64,000 bases of DNA from Myxococcales bacterium (lineage in GTDB: Bacteria; Myxococcota_A; Polyangia; Nannocystales; Nannocystaceae): NCBI GenBank assembly GCA_020633335.1, contig JACKDU010000013.1, positions 175,493 through 239,492 of the forward strand, in the 5' to 3' direction. Shown piece after piece: positions 61,372 to 64,000 of this stretch. Position numbers and translations under genes: made by a program. Each line of letters begins with the position of its first letter. Position 1 is the first letter of the stretch. The notes under the pieces are model-generated. The model saw only the letters and a program-made list of their open reading frames with translations, searched no databases and had not been told where the DNA came from.

Positions 61372-63279
61372 GTGGAGGGCGTGCGTCGCCCCGTCGCCGC
61401 CCTCGCGGGCCTCGTCGTCGCCCTCGTCGCGCTCGGGGCGGCGGCCCTGGCGATCGCCGGGCGGGCCGAGCGTTGGCCGCGGGAGGCCGCGTCGCGGGCG
61501 GCGCTGATGGCCGCGACCCCACTCCGCGACGCGAGGGGCGGCTACCTCGGCTCCGATCGCTGCCTCGCCTGCCACCCCGGCGAGCACGCGAGCTGGTCCG
61601 CGACCTACCACCGGACGATGACCCAGGTGGCGAGCCCGACGGCGATCGTCGCCCCCTTCGACGGCCGCGCGCTGGTCGGCGTCGACGGGGCCTATCACGT
61701 CGAGCGCCGCGGCGACGAGCACTGGGTGGAGCTGGTCGATCCCGAGTGGAAGCTCGCGGCCGCCGAGTCGGGCGAGCCGCTCCGCGCCGGGCCGATGGTC
61801 TGGCGGCGGGTGGTGATGACCACCGGCTCGCACCACCTCCAGGTCTACTGGGTCGCCAGCGCCGACGGCCGCCGCCTCCACGCCTTCCCCTTCTCCTACC
61901 TGATCGCCGAGGCCCGCTGGGTGCCCAACGAGAGCACCCTCCTGCGGCCGCCCGAGGGCGACGCGGTCTACACCTGGAACCAGGTGTGCATTCAGTGCCA
62001 CGCGGTCGCCGGGATCCCGGGGGAGGGCGACGACGGCGAGCCCCTGCGGAGCCGGGCGGTCGAGCTCGGGATCGCCTGCGAGGCCTGCCACGGGCCGGGA
62101 TCCGAGCATGTAGCGCGCCACCGCGCGCCCCTCGATCGCTACCGCCAGCACCTCGCCCACGCGGCCGATCCCGGCGCCGGCGATCCGACGATCGTCAACC
62201 CGGCGCGCCTCGATCACCGCGCGGCCTCGGCGGTGTGCGGGCAATGTCACTCGGCGGCGGTCTTCGCCGACGAGGCGGCGTGGCGGCGCGAGGGCCCGGG
62301 CTTTCGCCCCGGCGAGCAGCTCGCGCCCGGGCTCCGGCTGGTCCGTCACCCGGCGCGGGCCGACGCGCCCTGGCTCGACGCGATCCTCGAGGAGGACCCG
62401 GGCTTCATCGAGGGTCGCCTCTGGGGCGACGGGATGATCCGGGTGATCGGCCGCGAGCTCAGCGGCCTGGTCGAGAGCCCCTGCTACCAGCGCGGCGAGC
62501 TGAGCTGCCTCTCGTGCCACCAGCTCCACGGCGCCGATCCCAACGATCAGCTCGCGCCGGGGATGGAGGGCGACGCGGCCTGCACCGGCTGCCACCCGGC
62601 TTACGCGAGCGCGGCCGCGGCGGCCGAGCACAGCCACCACCCGGCGACGTCGGCGGCCAGCCGCTGCTACAACTGCCACATGCCGCACACCACCTACGGG
62701 CTCCTCAAGGCGTCGCGGAGCCACGAGGTCGACGTCCCCGATCCGCTGGTGTCGGCGACCAGCGGGCGGCCCAACGCCTGCAACCTCTGCCACCTCGATC
62801 AGACCCTCGCCTGGAGCGCGGAGCACCTCGATCGCTGGTACGGTCGGCCGGCGCCGGCGCTCGAGGGCGACGCGCAGGAGGTCGCGGCGGGCCTCGCCTG
62901 GGCGCTCGCCGGCGACGCGAGCCAGCGGGCGCTGGTCGCCTGGCACATGGGCTGGGGGCCGGCGCGGGCGGCCGCGGGCGAGGGCTGGGAGGCGCCGATT
63001 CTCGCGCTCCTCCTCGAGGATCCCTACGACGCGGTGCGGATGATCGCCGCCCGCTCGATCGTCGCGCTCCCCGGCTACGAGGACCTCGAGGTCGACGCGG
63101 TCGCGCCCGCCGAGCGCCGGGCGGCGGTCGCCGCCGAGATCCGCCGCCGCTGGGCGGCCTCGGGCGATCGCCGCGGCGATCCCCAGCTCCTCCGCGAGGC
63201 CGACGGGCGCCCGCGCGAGGCGGCCCTCGCCGAGCTCCTCGCCCGCCGCGATCAGCGGCCGATCGATCTCCGGGAGTAG
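61372..63279 (+). CDS. Multihaem cytochrome c (eight CxxCH) with C-terminal HEAT-like region
   Basis: The 635-residue protein has an N-terminal hydrophobic anchor (VAALAGLVVALVALGAAALAIAG). Eight haem c motifs follow: CLACH (64), CIQCH (206), CEACH (236), CGQCH (289), CLSCH (379), CTGCH (404), CYNCH (432) and CNLCH (470). It therefore resembles octahaem or DmsE/c-554-type electron carriers in the periplasm. Residues about 480-600 have no haem site but a HEAT-like helical repeat (APILALLLEDPYDAVRMIAARSIVAL). The start is GTG at 61372 or at 61381; the second leaves GGAGG only two bases away. The small membrane protein gene starts four bases after the stop, so they are co-transcribed. Confidence 0.85.
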   Translation: MEGVRRPVAALAGLVVALVALGAAALAIAGRAERWPREAASRAALMAATPLRDARGGYLGSDRCLACHPGEHASWSATYHRTMTQVASPTAIVAPFDGRALVGVDGAYHVERRGDEHWVELVDPEWKLAAAESGEPLRAGPMVWRRVVMTTGSHHLQVYWVASADGRRLHAFPFSYLIAEARWVPNESTLLRPPEGDAVYTWNQVCIQCHAVAGIPGEGDDGEPLRSRAVELGIACEACHGPGSEHVARHRAPLDRYRQHLAHAADPGAGDPTIVNPARLDHRAASAVCGQCHSAAVFADEAAWRREGPGFRPGEQLAPGLRLVRHPARADAPWLDAILEEDPGFIEGRLWGDGMIRVIGRELSGLVESPCYQRGELSCLSCHQLHGADPNDQLAPGMEGDAACTGCHPAYASAAAAAEHSHHPATSAASRCYNCHMPHTTYGLLKASRSHEVDVPDPLVSATSGRPNACNLCHLDQTLAWSAEHLDRWYGRPAPALEGDAQEVAAGLAWALAGDASQRALVAWHMGWGPARAAAGEGWEAPILALLLEDPYDAVRMIAARSIVALPGYEDLEVDAVAPAERRAAVAAEIRRRWAASGDRRGDPQLLREADGRPREAALAELLARRDQRPIDLRE

Positions 63280-63282
63280 CGC

Positions 63283-63735
63283 GTGGCTGTCGATTCCGTG
63301 AGCCGGATGATCCGCCGTCACTTCCTCCTGGGGTGGGCGACCCTCGCCGTCGCCGCGCTCTTCGGCCTGGCGATCGAGGCGATGCACGGGCTCAAGCTCG
63401 GGTACTACCTCGATCTCGACAACGCCACCCGGCGCCACATGTGGACGCTGGCGCATGCGCACGGGAGCCTCCTCGGGCTCGTGCATGTGGGTGTCGCGGC
63501 GACCCTGCGGGCGCTGCCGGCGATCGCCGACGCGGCGGCCGGGCGCTGGGGGCTGCGGCTCTTGATCGTCGCTGCGCTGGCGATGCCGCTCGGGTTCTTC
63601 CTCGGCGGGGTGTGGTTCTATGGTGGGGATCCGGGGGTCGGGATCCTGCTGGTGCCGCTCGGGGGGGCGGCGCTGGTGGTTGGGCTTGTGCTGCTGCTCT
63701 GGGGGGCCTGGCGGAGCCCGGCGGCGGGCCCGTAG
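63283..63735 (+). CDS. Small four-helix membrane protein co-transcribed with the multihaem cytochrome
   Basis: The 150-residue protein starts from GTG at 63283, preceded by GGGAG. Four hydrophobic segments are clear: FLLGWATLAVAALFGLAIEAM, AHAHGSLLGLVHVGVAATL, LLIVAALAMPLGFFLGGVWF and GILLVPLGGAALVVGLVLLL. His residues in RRHMWTLAHAHGSLLGLVHVG are arranged as in haem- or quinone-linked membrane proteins. So it could be a membrane electron-transfer partner of the cytochrome; this is inference from spacing. No family recognised with certainty. Confidence 0.6.
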   Translation: MAVDSVSRMIRRHFLLGWATLAVAALFGLAIEAMHGLKLGYYLDLDNATRRHMWTLAHAHGSLLGLVHVGVAATLRALPAIADAAAGRWGLRLLIVAALAMPLGFFLGGVWFYGGDPGVGILLVPLGGAALVVGLVLLLWGAWRSPAAGP

Positions 63736-63840
63736 CGCCGCGCGTCGGCGGGCTGGCGCCGCGACAGCGACGTGTCGATCAACCCCGCTCCCCGACTTCG
63801 GCTGGTCGCGGCCGCCGAGGCGATCGACGAGCGCGCCCTA

Positions 63841-64000
63841 CTACGGGCTCAGCACCCTGCCGGCGAGCGAGGTGAGATACTCGCGGAAGACCGTCGGAGC
63901 CATGAAGCGGGTCTCGTACTTGCCGAAGTGGATGATGCAGTCGGGCGGGACGGTGGCCGGGACGTCGGGCTCGATGCGGACACCGTCGATGAAGGTGCCG
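63841..64000 (-). CDS. FHA-domain protein, C-terminal end (partial)
   Basis: The 52 codons in the window read GTFIDGVRIEPDVPATVPP and then DCIIHFGKYETRFMAPTVFREYL, ending ...RVLSP. GTF(V/I)(N/D)G...(L/V)...DxIxFG is the last part of a forkhead-associated domain, which binds phosphothreonine peptides, here near the C-terminus. The remainder lies beyond the window. This suggests a protein working with Ser/Thr kinases, which are abundant in myxobacteria. Translation is on the minus strand; the stop is at 63841. Confidence 0.75.
   Translation of the reverse strand, partial: GTFIDGVRIEPDVPATVPPDCIIHFGKYETRFMAPTVFREYLTSLAGRVLSP

Noticed and set aside
63766..63779. GACAGCGACGTGTC as a further copy of the dispersed palindrome
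   Set aside because: The arms are in the opposite order (GACA...TGTC), so it does not match the family.

Overview
The window is about 64 kb of very GC-rich DNA (strong G/C at third codon positions, divergent and convergent genes packed tightly). It looks like a chromosomal segment of a myxobacterium, probably of the Nannocystis/Polyangium side. The reasons are a MYXO-CTERM type sorting tail, repeated 'CGDG..PGE.CDDGN' disulfide-rich repeats, many lipoproteins with long Ser/Thr/Gly linkers, calcium-binding FG-GAP/VCBS propeller proteins, and eukaryote-like domains such as a fibrinogen-like fold and an alpha-2-macroglobulin. No rRNA, tRNA, CRISPR array, IS element or prophage was seen.

Layout. 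1-5 kb: tail of a sensor kinase, a stand-alone class I terpene synthase, a MYXO-CTERM FG-GAP surface protein and a purine permease. 5-10 kb: secreted lipoproteins (one a beta-propeller, one a fibrinogen-like protein) and a VanY-like peptidase. 10.5-13 kb: a three-gene minus-strand cassette of metzincin protease, HEAT-like protein and beta-fibre/coiled-coil protein. 13.1-15.8 kb: a translationally coupled pair, a Ro60-like (TROVE plus vWA) protein and an HTH-ended partner, with a structured intergenic region upstream. 15.9-23.2 kb: a long minus-strand operon, acetyl-CoA synthetase, 2-oxoacid dehydrogenase E1-alpha, E1-beta and E2, and an acyl carrier protein, running with no gap into two paralogous lipoproteins. 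23.6-39.2 kb: a secreted protein, a 1300-residue coiled-coil membrane protein, an alpha-2-macroglobulin lipoprotein, and a carboxypeptidase-regulatory/PDZ lipoprotein. 39.2-52.3 kb: an exonuclease/endonuclease/phosphatase-fold enzyme and a tandem array of three ~1030-residue VCBS proteins, two of them coupled by ATGA overlaps to HExxH lipoproteins. 52.5-61.3 kb: further lipoproteins, small membrane and outer-membrane proteins, an MpaB/Lcp-type oxygenase and an FG-GAP lipoprotein. 61.3-64 kb: an eight-haem cytochrome c, a small membrane protein and an FHA-domain tail.

The most unusual signals are these: (1) a dispersed short palindrome, TGTCC-N3/4-GGACA, at least ten copies, both inside genes and in the gaps between convergent genes; (2) the Ro60-like/HTH pair, whose upstream region carries GGTCCGAC...GTCGGACC, a motif reminiscent of the Ro-binding element of Y RNAs; (3) the repeated VCBS-HExxH module; (4) a catalytically complete orphan terpene synthase; and (5) an ACP-containing 2-oxoacid dehydrogenase operon fused head-to-tail with lipoprotein genes.
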